From the NCBI GenBank assembly GCA_046594915.1, contig JBKJRC010000006.1:235852-299851 (forward strand): DNA of 64,000 bases, given 5' to 3'. A program made the translations under genes and the position numbers. Below are positions 45,361 to 54,999 of this stretch, piece after piece. The stretch is from Methylotenera_A sp046594915. GTDB taxonomy: Bacteria > Pseudomonadota > Gammaproteobacteria > Burkholderiales > Methylophilaceae. The notes beneath the pieces were generated by a model, which did not search any database, had not been told where the DNA came from, and worked only from the letters and a program-made list of their open reading frames with translations. Position 1 is the stretch's first letter. Each line of letters starts with the position of its first letter.

Positions 45361-45372
45361 ATTAAAAATTGA

Positions 45373-46509
45373 ATGAAAATAAATGCTTATTATCCTAATT
45401 ACTTTTTTGATACTGGAATTGCTGGTGCCGCATACCATATCGTTAAGGGCATGCAGTCACCAGGCAATCAAATTCAGTTAATGGGGCTAGCATCTATCCC
45501 AGCTTTTAATGATGTATTCTACAAAAATGCAATTCCAGGATGGGCCAAATCAGCTATTTATAAAACACTCTCTGAAAAATTAATATTGAATGCAGCAGAG
45601 GCAATTTTTTGTAAAGCTTTGAAGCCAAATGATATAGCGTATTTGTGGCCGAATGTTTCGTTGGAAGCATATAGACGATTAAAAGATAGGGGCTGTGTTA
45701 TTGTTCATGAGTGTGTTAATACGCATCAAATGCATAGTAAAGCCATCCTAGATAAAGCTTATACTGAGCTTAATCTACCACTCACACACAATGTGACATC
45801 AAAACAAACAGAGCTTGAATTGGCCAAGCTAGAATTGGTTGATTTTGTATATAGTTGTAGCACTGCTGTAACCGAGTCGATGGTAAAAAACGGTATATCT
45901 GTAGATAAAATATTACAAACTTCGTATGGTTTAAGCAGTAAAGCAATGCTGGATAACCCTGATACTGAAAGACTATCCAAAAATAACCAGCCAATTTTTG
46001 TTTTTATAGGCAGCATTAGTGTACGCAAAGGCGTGCATTTATTGCTAGACTATTGGGTGAAAGCCAAGCTAAATGCTAAATTGCAATTAGTTGGGACTAT
46101 AGAGGGGGCGATTGAGCCACTAGTGACAGAATATTTATTGCAAAATAATATTGAGCATATTCCTTTTACCGATGATTTGGCTGGTGTGTATAAAAATGCA
46201 GACGTGTTTGTTTTGCCGAGTTTAGAAGAGGGCAGTCCATTAGTTACCTACATGGCATTTGGTGCTGGTTTACCGTTATTGGTGAGTCCAATGGGCGGCG
46301 GTGGTGTAGTAGAAGATGGGGTTGAAGGTGTGGTGATAGATCCATATGATTCTGATCGATGGGTAAAATGCTTGCAAAATCTAGCAGAAGATGCGGAACT
46401 ACGGGCCAAATTTGGCGCAAAATCAAGGCTAAAAGCCCCATATTATTTGTGGGATGCGGTCGCAAAAAGACGGTTAGATTTAATTGCTGCAGCAACTAAG
46501 CAATCATGA
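45373..46509 (+). CDS. Glycosyltransferase, GT4 family
   Basis: 378 aa GT-B enzyme. The N-terminus reads YYPNYFFDTGIAGAAYHIVKGM; the donor domain has FVFIGSISVRKGVHLLLDYW, FVLPSLEEGSPLVTYMAFGAGLPL (EX7E-type) and GGGGVVEDGVEGVVIDP. Likely one of the sugar-adding enzymes of the exopolysaccharide unit; the donor is unknown. It overlaps the following epimerase gene by four bases (ATGA). Confidence 0.86.
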   Translation: MKINAYYPNYFFDTGIAGAAYHIVKGMQSPGNQIQLMGLASIPAFNDVFYKNAIPGWAKSAIYKTLSEKLILNAAEAIFCKALKPNDIAYLWPNVSLEAYRRLKDRGCVIVHECVNTHQMHSKAILDKAYTELNLPLTHNVTSKQTELELAKLELVDFVYSCSTAVTESMVKNGISVDKILQTSYGLSSKAMLDNPDTERLSKNNQPIFVFIGSISVRKGVHLLLDYWVKAKLNAKLQLVGTIEGAIEPLVTEYLLQNNIEHIPFTDDLAGVYKNADVFVLPSLEEGSPLVTYMAFGAGLPLLVSPMGGGGVVEDGVEGVVIDPYDSDRWVKCLQNLAEDAELRAKFGAKSRLKAPYYLWDAVAKRRLDLIAAATKQS

Positions 46510-47411
46510 AAATACTAGTATTAGGCGGAAACGGATTTCTTGGTTCACATATTGTAGATGAATTGTTATTGCACAGCCATGAGGTCAGTGTTTTAGATCG
46601 TGCAACGAGTAAGATCAACCAATCTGCACCTAAAATTCATAGCTATTCAGGTGATTTTTCAGATTCTGTGCTGATTACTGAAGCATTGGCAGATGTGGAT
46701 TTGGTGATTCATTGCATCAGCACTACTTTACCTAGTACCTCAAATCTTAATCCAACACTCGATATTCAGCAAAACCTAGTCAGTACAGTAAACCTACTTG
46801 AGTCAATGACAAGAGCTAAGGTTAAAAGGTTAATTTACTTGTCGTCTGGTGGAACAGTGTATGGCATTCCAAAACAACTGCCGGTGACAGAAGAACATTC
46901 ACTTAATCCAATTTGTTCATATGGCGTGGTAAAAGTCGCAATTGAGCACTACATTGGCATGTTTAAAGAGTTATACGGACTTCAGCCTATTATTTTAAGG
47001 CCGTCTAATCCATATGGTGCTCGTCAAGGCCATGGAGGAGTTCAAGGTGCTTTAAGTACATTTTTATCCAATACCATAGCAAATAAGCCAATTACTATTT
47101 GGGGTGACGGGGAGACGCAGCGCGGCTATATTTACGCGAAAGATATGGCTGTACTATGCAGGTTAGCTGTGGAGTCTGATGCTCAGGGTACCTTTAATGT
47201 TTGTAGTGGTAAAAGCTATTCTTTGAATCAGTTATTAACATTTATCAAAACCGTAACCGGCATAACGCCAAATGTGAGTTACCAGTCTGGAAGAGCGTTT
47301 GATATCAAAAGCATTGTGTTAGATATTGGCAAAGCAAAAAAAACTTTTGCTTGGTCTCCTCAATACTCCATCGAAGAAGGCATTGCTGAATTTTACAAAA
47401 GCTTATCTTAG
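46506..47411 (+). CDS. NAD-dependent sugar-nucleotide epimerase
   Basis: 301 aa extended SDR. It has VLGGNGFLGSHIVDELL, IYLSSGGTVYG and CSYGVVKVAIEHY with the catalytic Tyr-Lys, RPSNPYGARQGHGGVQGAL, and WGDGETQRGYIYAKDMA. This is the GalE/WcaG-like pattern. It probably supplies a 4-epimerised UDP-sugar (for example UDP-Gal) to the surrounding glycosyltransferases. The next gene starts immediately after its stop. Confidence 0.86.
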   Translation: MKILVLGGNGFLGSHIVDELLLHSHEVSVLDRATSKINQSAPKIHSYSGDFSDSVLITEALADVDLVIHCISTTLPSTSNLNPTLDIQQNLVSTVNLLESMTRAKVKRLIYLSSGGTVYGIPKQLPVTEEHSLNPICSYGVVKVAIEHYIGMFKELYGLQPIILRPSNPYGARQGHGGVQGALSTFLSNTIANKPITIWGDGETQRGYIYAKDMAVLCRLAVESDAQGTFNVCSGKSYSLNQLLTFIKTVTGITPNVSYQSGRAFDIKSIVLDIGKAKKTFAWSPQYSIEEGIAEFYKSLS

Positions 47412-48611
47412 ATGATGCGTGTCACTTATATTATTAATCAATATCCAAAAGTCAGTCACACTTTTATACGCCGCGAAATTTTAGCTTTAGAACGTATAGG
47501 GCTTGAGGTGCAACGCATTGCAATGCGTGGCTGGGATGAAAAACAAATTGATGCGGATGATGTTAAAGAGCAGCAAAAAACGCAATATATTTTAAAAGCA
47601 GGTGCGTTTTCATTGTTATTTTCTGCTATAAAAATACTGTTAACGAAGCCAATTTCTTTTATATTAGCTTTAAAATTAGCCATTAAGATGAGTTTTAAAG
47701 CGGATAGATCCTTGATTTATCATCTGATTTATTTGGTTGAAGCTTGTCAGGCTTCAAGGTGGTCTAGCCAATTTAAGGCAACGCATATTCACGCACATTT
47801 TGGCACCAATCCGAGTGAAGTTGCCATGCTAATGAGTGTCATTGGTAATGTGCCTTATAGTTTTACCGTGCACGGGCCGGAAGAATTCGATCGACCACAA
47901 TTCTTAAAAATTGCCGAAAAAATTAACCGTTCAAAATTTGTCGTGGCTATTTCTTCATTTGGTAAAAGTCAGCTACAGCGTTGGGTTGCTTTTTCACATT
48001 GGGATAAAATTAAAACTGTGCATTGTGGTTTAGAGCCGAGTTTTTATCAGATCGATTCAGTTGCCATGCCGATTACGCCAAAAATGGTATGTGTAGGGCG
48101 CTTGTGTGAGCAAAAGGGCCAGCTTTTATTGATTGAAGCCGCTAAAAAGTTAGCGCATGCAAACGTTGATTTTGAGTTGGTATTGGCAGGTGACGGTGAA
48201 ATGCGTCCAGAAATTGAAGTATTGATTGCACAATATGCCCTGCAAAATCGTGTCACAATCACGGGTTGGATTAGTAGCGAAGCGGTTAGGCAACACATAT
48301 TAAATTCGCAAGTGCTTGTCCTGCCAAGTTTTGCTGAAGGGTTGCCTGTGGTTATTATGGAGGCGATGTCACTTAAACGTCCGGTTATTTCAACCTATAT
48401 TGCAGGTATACCAGAATTAGTTAAAGACGGTGAAAATGGCTGGTTGTGTGTGGCTGGCGATGTGGAAGATTTAACCCGAGCTATGAAACGAGCTTTATCT
48501 ACGCCATCTGAGCGATTACAGCAAATGGGTAATGCTGCTTATGAGCGTGTAATAGTTAGACACAATATTGATATTGAAGCGGCTAAACTCGCTCGATTCA
48601 TGCAGAATTAG
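47412..48611 (+). CDS. Glycosyltransferase, GT4 family (colanic-acid WcaL-like)
   Basis: 399 aa GT-B enzyme. The N-terminus YIINQYPKVSHTFIRREILALE is characteristic of the WcaL/AmsK group. IHAHFGTNPSEVAMLMS follows, and the donor domain has CVGRLCEQKGQLLLIEAA and LPSFAEGLPVVIMEAMSLKRPVI. Two adjacent ATG codons could serve as start. The downstream GT2 gene begins one base after the stop. Confidence 0.88.
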   Translation: MMRVTYIINQYPKVSHTFIRREILALERIGLEVQRIAMRGWDEKQIDADDVKEQQKTQYILKAGAFSLLFSAIKILLTKPISFILALKLAIKMSFKADRSLIYHLIYLVEACQASRWSSQFKATHIHAHFGTNPSEVAMLMSVIGNVPYSFTVHGPEEFDRPQFLKIAEKINRSKFVVAISSFGKSQLQRWVAFSHWDKIKTVHCGLEPSFYQIDSVAMPITPKMVCVGRLCEQKGQLLLIEAAKKLAHANVDFELVLAGDGEMRPEIEVLIAQYALQNRVTITGWISSEAVRQHILNSQVLVLPSFAEGLPVVIMEAMSLKRPVISTYIAGIPELVKDGENGWLCVAGDVEDLTRAMKRALSTPSERLQQMGNAAYERVIVRHNIDIEAAKLARFMQN

Positions 48612-48612
48612 C

Positions 48613-49797
48613 ATGATTATATTGATAAAAATCGGACTTTTTATTGCAATTGGTTTACTGGCATTGCCCGTGGGTATTTTATTAACACAGGTTTTGGCTG
48701 CATTAACTTCATCTAAAAATGTAGCGATTAAAACGGATAAAATAAGACCAAGATTGGCAATTCTAATGCCAGCACATAATGAATCATTAATCATCGCCGA
48801 AACAATCAAAAATTTATTACCAGCCCTGAATTCAACCGATCAATTACTAATAGTGGCAGATAACTGTTCTGATCAAACCGCAGAAATTGCCCGACAATAT
48901 GGATCTACAGTAATCGAGCGACAACATCCAACTTTGCGTGGTAAAGGCTACGCACTGGACTTTGGATTACAGCACCTAAAAAAGAATCCGCCAGAGGTTG
49001 TCATTATAATTGACGCCGATTGCACCGTGGATGCTGAAGCGATTTCTAAGCTTACTAATGCTTGCATGCAATTTAAAAGACCAATACAAGCTTTGTATTT
49101 AATGCAGTCACAACCTAATCCCAGCTTAAAGGAGCGCATTGCGGAGTTTGCGTGGGTAATTAAAAATAAAGTAAGGCCGTTGGGATTTAAGGTTTTAGGT
49201 TTGCCTTGTCAACTCATGGGGACTGGAATGGCTTTTTTATGGACAGATTTAACTTCAGTTAATTTAGCAAGCGGACATATTGCAGAAGATATGAAGCTAG
49301 GCGTTGATTTTGCGCGCTTAAATAAATCTCCTGTTTTTTTACCTGAAGCGCTAGTCACCAGTATTTTCCCAAGCGATCAGGCAGCAATTAAAACACAGCG
49401 CGCGCGCTGGGAGCATGGGCATTTGGGCGTGATTTTAACTGAGGCACCCAAATTATTTTTACAGGCGATTAAAAGCAAAAACCTGCAAATGTTAGGTTTG
49501 GCTTTTGATTTAATTGTGCCTCCATTGGCCGTGCTTGTTTTGCTGTGTAGTCTTGTGTTGGTTGTTAGTTTTGTAATCCATCAAATTGTTGCGATTGATT
49601 TAGTGTTAATGTGTGCTGGCCTGCTTTTAGCTATTTTAATTAGTGCAATTTTAATTGCATGGATATTCTTTGGGCGCGACATTATTAATTTTAGGCAGCT
49701 CTGTTACGCGCCTATTTACGCGTTATCAAAAGTGCCTTTATATATTAGATTTTTTGTGAATCGGCAAGTAGAATGGGTGCGCTCTAAGCGCGATTAA
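48613..49797 (+). CDS. Membrane-bound processive-type glycosyltransferase, GT2
   Basis: 394 aa from ATG 48613; an upstream in-frame ATG would overlap the previous gene by 44 bp. One N-terminal helix, then a GT2 catalytic core with LAILMPAHNESLIIAETIKN, LLIVADNCSDQTAEIA, IIIDADCTVDAEA, and the product/acceptor motif Q-RARWEHG (about residues 271-277, the QxxRW-like site). Three C-terminal helices follow (about 298-375). This is the chitin/cellulose-synthase-like fold used in several EPS pathways. Confidence 0.85.
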   Translation: MIILIKIGLFIAIGLLALPVGILLTQVLAALTSSKNVAIKTDKIRPRLAILMPAHNESLIIAETIKNLLPALNSTDQLLIVADNCSDQTAEIARQYGSTVIERQHPTLRGKGYALDFGLQHLKKNPPEVVIIIDADCTVDAEAISKLTNACMQFKRPIQALYLMQSQPNPSLKERIAEFAWVIKNKVRPLGFKVLGLPCQLMGTGMAFLWTDLTSVNLASGHIAEDMKLGVDFARLNKSPVFLPEALVTSIFPSDQAAIKTQRARWEHGHLGVILTEAPKLFLQAIKSKNLQMLGLAFDLIVPPLAVLVLLCSLVLVVSFVIHQIVAIDLVLMCAGLLLAILISAILIAWIFFGRDIINFRQLCYAPIYALSKVPLYIRFFVNRQVEWVRSKRD

Positions 49798-49883
49798 GCT
49801 TAAAATGCTTTATTGGTTAGTTGTTACAAGCATTATTCATCATAAATTTACCCTAAAATAAGTATTAACTAAGGTTCAATCGC

Positions 49884-50828
49884 TTGATTATTTCAGTCAT
49901 TTTAGTCAGTTATAACACCGCAAAAATGAGCATTGAGGCACTTAATGCTTTATTTGCATCGCAAGGCGATTTTGAATTAGAAGTTTTTGTGGTGGATAAC
50001 GCGTCTAAAGATGATTCGGTAATTGCTATCAAAAAAGCTTTTCCTCATATTGTTTTGATTGAAAATAAAGTGAATGTTGGGTTTGGTCGTGCCAATAATC
50101 AGGTGCTGGATTTAGTAACAGGCGAGTATGTTTTGTTGCTGAACACCGACGCTTTTGTACAAGGTGACACGCTCGCAAAAACCATTGAATATATGCAGTT
50201 ACAATCCACATGCGGCGTGCTCGGCGTTCGCTTGGTTGGGCGTAATGGTGAACAACAGCCATCTTGTCGCTATTTTCCAACGCCCATCAATATGTTTGCA
50301 CAGCGTTTAGGCTTTAGCCGTTGGTTGCCAAAGCTGCAAATGGTCGATGATGCAAGCTGGGATCCAACAATTACAAAAAACTGTGATTGGGTGCCTGGCT
50401 GTTATTATTTAGTACGCAAGCAGGTGATTGAGCAGGTGGGACTTTTTGACCCAATATATTTTTTATATAGCGAAGAAGTCGATCACTGCTTTGCGGTTAA
50501 AAAAGCTGGCTGGCAAGTGGTTTATTATGCCAATGCTTCGGTCATACACATTGGTGGTGAAAGTGCAAAGACTGACGGAAAAGTGACCACCAGCGGAAAA
50601 CAGCTTAGTGTGTTGCAGGCGGAAAGTGAATTGCTTTATTTTAGAAAAAATCATGGATTATTTGCCTGTGTTTTGCATGTTAACTTGGTTGTAGTATCAG
50701 ATTTCATCCAGTTTTTCAAAGATGCTATTAAATTAAAGCTACACAAAAATAGCCATTTTTTCGCCAATAGCAGATTAACATTAGTCAGTGCGCTCAAAAC
50801 CCGAATGGGTAGTATCCCTGTCCGATAA
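49884..50828 (+). CDS. Glycosyltransferase, GT2 family (rhamnosyltransferase-like)
   Basis: 314 aa. It has ISVILVSYNTAKMSIEAL, VFVVDNASKDDSV, VNVGFGRANNQVLD, VLLLNTDAF (DXD position) and DWVPGCYYLVRKQVIEQVG, then FLYSEEVDHCFAVKKAGW. The last blocks are typical of WcaA/RfbN-like GT2 enzymes that often use dTDP-rhamnose. TTG start at 49884, with AAGG about 10 bases upstream. Confidence 0.86.
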   Translation: MIISVILVSYNTAKMSIEALNALFASQGDFELEVFVVDNASKDDSVIAIKKAFPHIVLIENKVNVGFGRANNQVLDLVTGEYVLLLNTDAFVQGDTLAKTIEYMQLQSTCGVLGVRLVGRNGEQQPSCRYFPTPINMFAQRLGFSRWLPKLQMVDDASWDPTITKNCDWVPGCYYLVRKQVIEQVGLFDPIYFLYSEEVDHCFAVKKAGWQVVYYANASVIHIGGESAKTDGKVTTSGKQLSVLQAESELLYFRKNHGLFACVLHVNLVVVSDFIQFFKDAIKLKLHKNSHFFANSRLTLVSALKTRMGSIPVR

Positions 50829-50846
50829 AGACGATACAATTCACCC

Positions 50847-51359
50847 ATGTTTAATGAAATTAGGCAGGATTTAAAGAATTACCATGGCGATTGGGCCGCA
50901 CAGGGCTTTTGGGTCATGCTGGTGTACCGCTTTGGACGATGGCGCTATGGCATTAATAATGTATTTGCGCGCAAATTATGCTCATTTTTCTACAAGATTT
51001 TATATAAATTCATACAAATAATTACTGGAATAGAGTTGCCTTGTGAAGTGAAAGTGGGTAAAAATTTTTTGATTGATCATTTCGGCGGTATTGTGATTAG
51101 TGGTTATGCAAAGTTTGGTGATAATTGCAGGATCAGAAATGGTGTAGTGATTGGTTTAAAGAACGTGAATGATCCGTGTGCGCCGCAAATTGGTGATAAT
51201 GTCGATATTGGTGCTGGCGCTAAATTGCTTGGAAATATTCGCATTGGGAATAACGTCAGTATCGGTGCTAATTCTGTTGTCATTTGCGATGTGCCAGACC
51301 ATTCAATAGCGGTAGGCGTTCCAGCGGTAATTAAAATGAAAAAGCAGCCTTTATCATGA
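50847..51359 (+). CDS. Hexapeptide-repeat acetyltransferase (EpsC/serine O-acetyltransferase-like)
   Basis: 170 aa. A helical N-terminus (RQDLKNYHGDWAAQGFWVMLVYRFGRWRYG) leads into left-handed beta-helix repeats with FGGIVISGYAKFGDNCRIRNG, GDNVDIGAGAKLLGNIRIGN and IGANSVVICDVPDHSIAVGVPAVI. The compact form differs from the housekeeping CysE and is usual in polysaccharide loci, where it O-acetylates sugars. It overlaps the next gene by four bases (ATGA). Confidence 0.87.
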   Translation: MFNEIRQDLKNYHGDWAAQGFWVMLVYRFGRWRYGINNVFARKLCSFFYKILYKFIQIITGIELPCEVKVGKNFLIDHFGGIVISGYAKFGDNCRIRNGVVIGLKNVNDPCAPQIGDNVDIGAGAKLLGNIRIGNNVSIGANSVVICDVPDHSIAVGVPAVIKMKKQPLS

Positions 51360-52165
51360 GTCAATCACAAAAAAAACGCGTGCGTTTGTTTGGGGCTGAT
51401 ATAGATTTGCTAAACATGCAGGATACCGTTAGTTTGATTAACGAATGGATTGAGCAGCCACAAAAAATGTGTCGCTTTGTGGTAACGCCCAATGTGGATC
51501 ACATTGTAAAATTTCAAACAGATATTGGCCTGCAAGCGGCGTATCAACATGCTGCGCTTGTTGTGACGGATGGAAAACCTATTGTGTGGGCAGCTGATTT
51601 TCTGGGTGTTAATATTCCTGGCACGGTGCCTGGTAGTGATTTAGTGCCTGCAATTTTTGACTCTGCGCAAGCCAATAACAAGCGATTAACAGTGTTTTTA
51701 TTGGGCGCAATGCCAGGCGTTGCAGACCGCGCGCGCGAAATCATTCATGCAACTTGGCCAGTGGTCAAAGTGGTTGGCACCTTAAGCCCCGATTTTGGCT
51801 TTGATAAAAATACGACAGCATCAAAAATAATATGTGAAACAGTCAACGCGAGCGGCGTAGATTTATTAATTTTAGGCTTGGGCGCACCCAAGCAAGAGTT
51901 ATGGATAAGCCAATACGCAGCAGAAATTTCCGTAAAAGTAGCGCTATGTGTGGGTGCGACTATCGATTTTATTGCGGGTGAGAAATCGCGTGCGCCACTT
52001 TGGATGCAAAAAATTGGGTTAGAGTGGCTGCATCGCATGTTGTCAGAACCCAGAAGATTAGCGAAGCGTTATATGATTGATGCGATTGTTTTTCCAAAAT
52101 TAGTGTTTAAGGAATGGCTTTTGCGTAAGCAGTTGCAAGCAAATCGCCACAGTTCACTTGATTAA
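51356..52165 (+). CDS. WecG/TagA/CpsF-family glycosyltransferase
   Basis: 269 aa, full length for GT26. Diagnostic blocks: VTPNVDHIVKFQTD, VVTDGKPIVWAADFLG (catalytic Asp in TDG), VPGSDLVPAIF, VFLLGAMPGVADRA, LILGLGAPKQELWI, and the C-terminal QKIGLEWLHRMLSEPRRLAKRY. Members transfer ManNAcA, ManNAc or glucose to a lipid-linked acceptor. It is the last glycosyltransferase of the locus and directly precedes the exosortase-associated genes. Confidence 0.93.
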   Translation: MSQSQKKRVRLFGADIDLLNMQDTVSLINEWIEQPQKMCRFVVTPNVDHIVKFQTDIGLQAAYQHAALVVTDGKPIVWAADFLGVNIPGTVPGSDLVPAIFDSAQANNKRLTVFLLGAMPGVADRAREIIHATWPVVKVVGTLSPDFGFDKNTTASKIICETVNASGVDLLILGLGAPKQELWISQYAAEISVKVALCVGATIDFIAGEKSRAPLWMQKIGLEWLHRMLSEPRRLAKRYMIDAIVFPKLVFKEWLLRKQLQANRHSSLD

Positions 52166-52199
52166 AATGACTTAACCATCTGCTATCTTATTTTACTCA

Positions 52200-53228
52200 A
52201 TGAGCAAGATTCACATTATAAGTACTTTATTTCTGTTTTTTTGCGCAACAGCGTTCTCAGGCGCGTTGCCTAATAGTCCTGCTAGTGTAATTACGCCTGA
52301 TCAGGTCGCGGTCATCGTAAATAAGCAAGATGCTAATAGTATGACTATTGGTGACTATTATCTTAATGCTCGAAACATCCCCAAAAATAATTTAATCACA
52401 GTTGATATTTCACCCAAAGCAGCGGTATTAACAGAAGAGCAATTTCACAGCTTGCGCGAAGCAATTTTTGCCAGGATTGGAGAAGATATTCAGGTGATTG
52501 TGTTGGCTTGGACAAAGCCATATGCAGTCAATTGCAACTCAATTACTGCAGCAATTACCTTAGGTTATCAGGCTAAACAATGTGAGAATGGATGTGGAGT
52601 GGGGGTCAAAAATCCTTATTTTAATAGCCAGTCACAAAACCCACAAAAAGATTTTAATATGCGTTTGTCCATATTGTTGCCGACAGATTCGATAGACACT
52701 GCGAAATCGCTTATAGATAAAGGCATTTTAAGCGCATTCAAACTAAATGAAGCCACAGGCTATTTTTTAAAAACCTCATATGAAGCGGCAAGCAAACCTC
52801 GTGAGCCATTTTTTCCAAAAGATTTAACTCGAGTTGAATCGAAAAAATTATGGATACGCACTATTAAGGCTGATACGATCCAATATAAAAAAGATATTAT
52901 GTTTTATTTTACAGGCGCGGCAATGGTGCCAGATTTAACAACGCTAAATTTTATGCCTGGCGCTATTGCAGATCATTTAACTTCATTTGGTGGTATTTTA
53001 TCTAGTGAGCGAAACGCGACTAGTTTAAAATGGCTGGATGCAGGCGTAACAGGCACTTACGGCTCAGTATCTGAGCCTTGTAATTATTGGCAAAAATTTC
53101 CTAATCCTAAAGTGTTGGTTGCCCATTATTTAGCGGGTGAAACCTTAATAGAAGCTTACTGGAAAAGCGTATACTGGCCAACGCAGGGCTTGTTTATGGG
53201 CGAGCCACTTGCTACTCCTTATCGTTAG
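52200..53228 (+). CDS. TIGR03790-like secreted protein of unknown function
   Basis: 342 aa. A signal peptide (to about AFSGA) is followed by an uncharacterised domain with VAVIVNKQDANSMTIGDYYLNARNIP, VIVLAWTKPYAVNCNSITAA, KTSYEAASKPREP and, near the C-terminus, GVTGTYGSVSEPCNYWQKFPNP. These blocks match what I remember of family TIGR03790, found in many bacteria that carry exosortase systems; its function is unknown. Four cysteines suggest disulfides in the periplasm. No PEP- or VPLPA-CTERM tail is present (it ends FMGEPLATPYR). It lies 152 bp before the exosortase gene. Confidence 0.72.
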   Translation: MSKIHIISTLFLFFCATAFSGALPNSPASVITPDQVAVIVNKQDANSMTIGDYYLNARNIPKNNLITVDISPKAAVLTEEQFHSLREAIFARIGEDIQVIVLAWTKPYAVNCNSITAAITLGYQAKQCENGCGVGVKNPYFNSQSQNPQKDFNMRLSILLPTDSIDTAKSLIDKGILSAFKLNEATGYFLKTSYEAASKPREPFFPKDLTRVESKKLWIRTIKADTIQYKKDIMFYFTGAAMVPDLTTLNFMPGAIADHLTSFGGILSSERNATSLKWLDAGVTGTYGSVSEPCNYWQKFPNPKVLVAHYLAGETLIEAYWKSVYWPTQGLFMGEPLATPYR

Positions 53229-53380
53229 TACATTTAATCACTTCAATGCGCTTTCTCCCATCATTCCATTTAAAAGCTACGGGTGCTAGAAATTCTGTTA
53301 GCCCAAGTGGGTTAATGTCGTCACAGGGTTAACTTTTGCTGATAGACTGCCATTAGTCAATAATTAACTGATTGAATCAC

Positions 53381-54943
53381 ATGAATAAAAAAACTTTACT
53401 GCCTGCAAATTTTTCGCTAACCAATAATCAGAAATGGCTTATTGGTGCATTAGTTCTTGCATTTTTTGCACATTTTGGTGGGTTAAGTGATTTGGTCACT
53501 AGATGGAACACGCAAGAAGAATATGGTCATGGTTATTTTATTCCATTAATCAGCCTTTGGTTTTTATGGAGCCGTAAAGATGCGCTGTTAGCCAGTATTG
53601 GCCAATCGTCTTGGGCTGGTCCTGCGTTAATTGCAATAGGTACCGTTGGTTTGTTACTGGGTGAATTAACGGCAATATTCATCTTAATTCAGATGAGTTT
53701 TTTGTTAACAATTATTGGCTTGGTTTTAGCCTATGGCGGCACATCATTGCTAAGAGTGGCATTGCTGCCTATTGCTTTTTTGGTATTCGCCATCCCATTA
53801 CCTTACTTTGTCGGTGCACAGCTTTCATGGCGTTTGCAATTGATATCTTCTGAGTTGGGTGTAGCCTTTTTGCGCTTGCTAGGCAACGCTGTTTATTTAG
53901 AAGGCAATGTGATTGATTTGGGCGTTTATAAGCTGCAAGTGGTTGAAGCCTGTAGCGGCTTGCGTTATTTGTACCCACTATTAAGCATCGGCTTTTTGAT
54001 GGCGTATATGTACAAAGGCAAAATGTGGCAAAGGGTTGGTCTTTTCCTGTCTACAATCCCTATTACGGTGGTGATGAACAGCTTACGCATAGCCATAGTT
54101 GGTATATTGGTGAACCGCTGGGGCAATAGCATGGCAGAAGGTTTTTTGCATTACTTTGAAGGCTGGATTATCTTCATGGTTTGCTTGTCGATTCTCATTC
54201 TAGAAGTTGTTCTATTAGAAAGGTTAGGCCAAAAACGCAGTTTTTGGCAAGCAGTTGATGTGCCAGTCATACAACCAGTTAAGCCGCACGCAAGTGAAAC
54301 GCAAATTAAAAAGCCGCTATATTTAAGTATTATTTTAATTGTTGTTGCGTTAATAGCCACCAATTTATTGGGTGGGCGTGAAGAGATAAAGCCAGCAAGG
54401 CAATCATTGGCAGGCTTTCCAACAAAAATTGATGGCTGGACAGCAAAAGAATCCAGTCTGTCGAAAGAGGAAGAAAAATTCTTGGGTGTGGATGATTACT
54501 TGTTAGCGGACTATAATGATGCCGACAAGGGTGGAGTTAATTTTTATGTCGCTTACTATGGCTCTCAGCGTAAAGGCCAGTCGCCGCATTCACCACAAGT
54601 CTGCATGCCAGGCGGTGGATGGATTATCTCATCGCTTGATCGTATTACAATCGATGTGGCGAATAAAAAAGACTTTCACGTGAACCGCACTGTAATTAAT
54701 AAAGACAACCACAAGCAGGTGGTGTACTACTGGTTTGAACAACGTGGCAGGCACATCGCGAATGAATATTATATGAAATGGTATTTGCTGCTAGATTCTG
54801 TTCAAAAAAATAGAACGGATGGCGCTTTGGTACGTGTGACTACTTATCTTAAACCGAATGAGCCAGAAGAAACCGCCGACAAGCGTATTCAAGCGTTTTT
54901 AGAAAAAAGCGTACCATTACTAGAAGCCTATGTGCCTAAATAA
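53381..54943 (+). CDS. xrtD: Exosortase fused to EpsI domain (XrtD-like)
   Basis: 520 aa from ATG 53381, preferred over an in-frame TTG at 53372. The exosortase part (about 1-290, eight or so helices) shows the catalytic triad: Cys191 in VEACSGLRYLYPLL, Arg236 in MNSLRIAIVG and His257 in FLHYFEGWIIF. After a helix at about 312-330, a periplasmic EpsI domain (about 335-515) carries YYGSQRKGQSPHSPQVCMPGGGW. It cleaves and attaches proteins with C-terminal sorting tags at the inner membrane. The EpsI fusion and the run MAYMYKGKMWQRVGLFLSTI favour XrtD (VPLPA-CTERM) over XrtA or XrtB, from memory of family sequences. Confidence 0.83.
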   Translation: MNKKTLLPANFSLTNNQKWLIGALVLAFFAHFGGLSDLVTRWNTQEEYGHGYFIPLISLWFLWSRKDALLASIGQSSWAGPALIAIGTVGLLLGELTAIFILIQMSFLLTIIGLVLAYGGTSLLRVALLPIAFLVFAIPLPYFVGAQLSWRLQLISSELGVAFLRLLGNAVYLEGNVIDLGVYKLQVVEACSGLRYLYPLLSIGFLMAYMYKGKMWQRVGLFLSTIPITVVMNSLRIAIVGILVNRWGNSMAEGFLHYFEGWIIFMVCLSILILEVVLLERLGQKRSFWQAVDVPVIQPVKPHASETQIKKPLYLSIILIVVALIATNLLGGREEIKPARQSLAGFPTKIDGWTAKESSLSKEEEKFLGVDDYLLADYNDADKGGVNFYVAYYGSQRKGQSPHSPQVCMPGGGWIISSLDRITIDVANKKDFHVNRTVINKDNHKQVVYYWFEQRGRHIANEYYMKWYLLLDSVQKNRTDGALVRVTTYLKPNEPEETADKRIQAFLEKSVPLLEAYVPK

Positions 54944-54999
54944 ATACAGAGTGTCGAAACAAACGAACCAAATAATTAGATCATTGAAGATGAATTAAT

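Noticed and set aside
53229..53380. Possible hairpin and regulatory site (TTAGCCC-aagt-GGGTTAA-like) before the exosortase gene
   Set aside because: The stem is imperfect and no promoter elements of sigma-54 type (TGGC-N8-TTGC) could be seen, so no claim is made.
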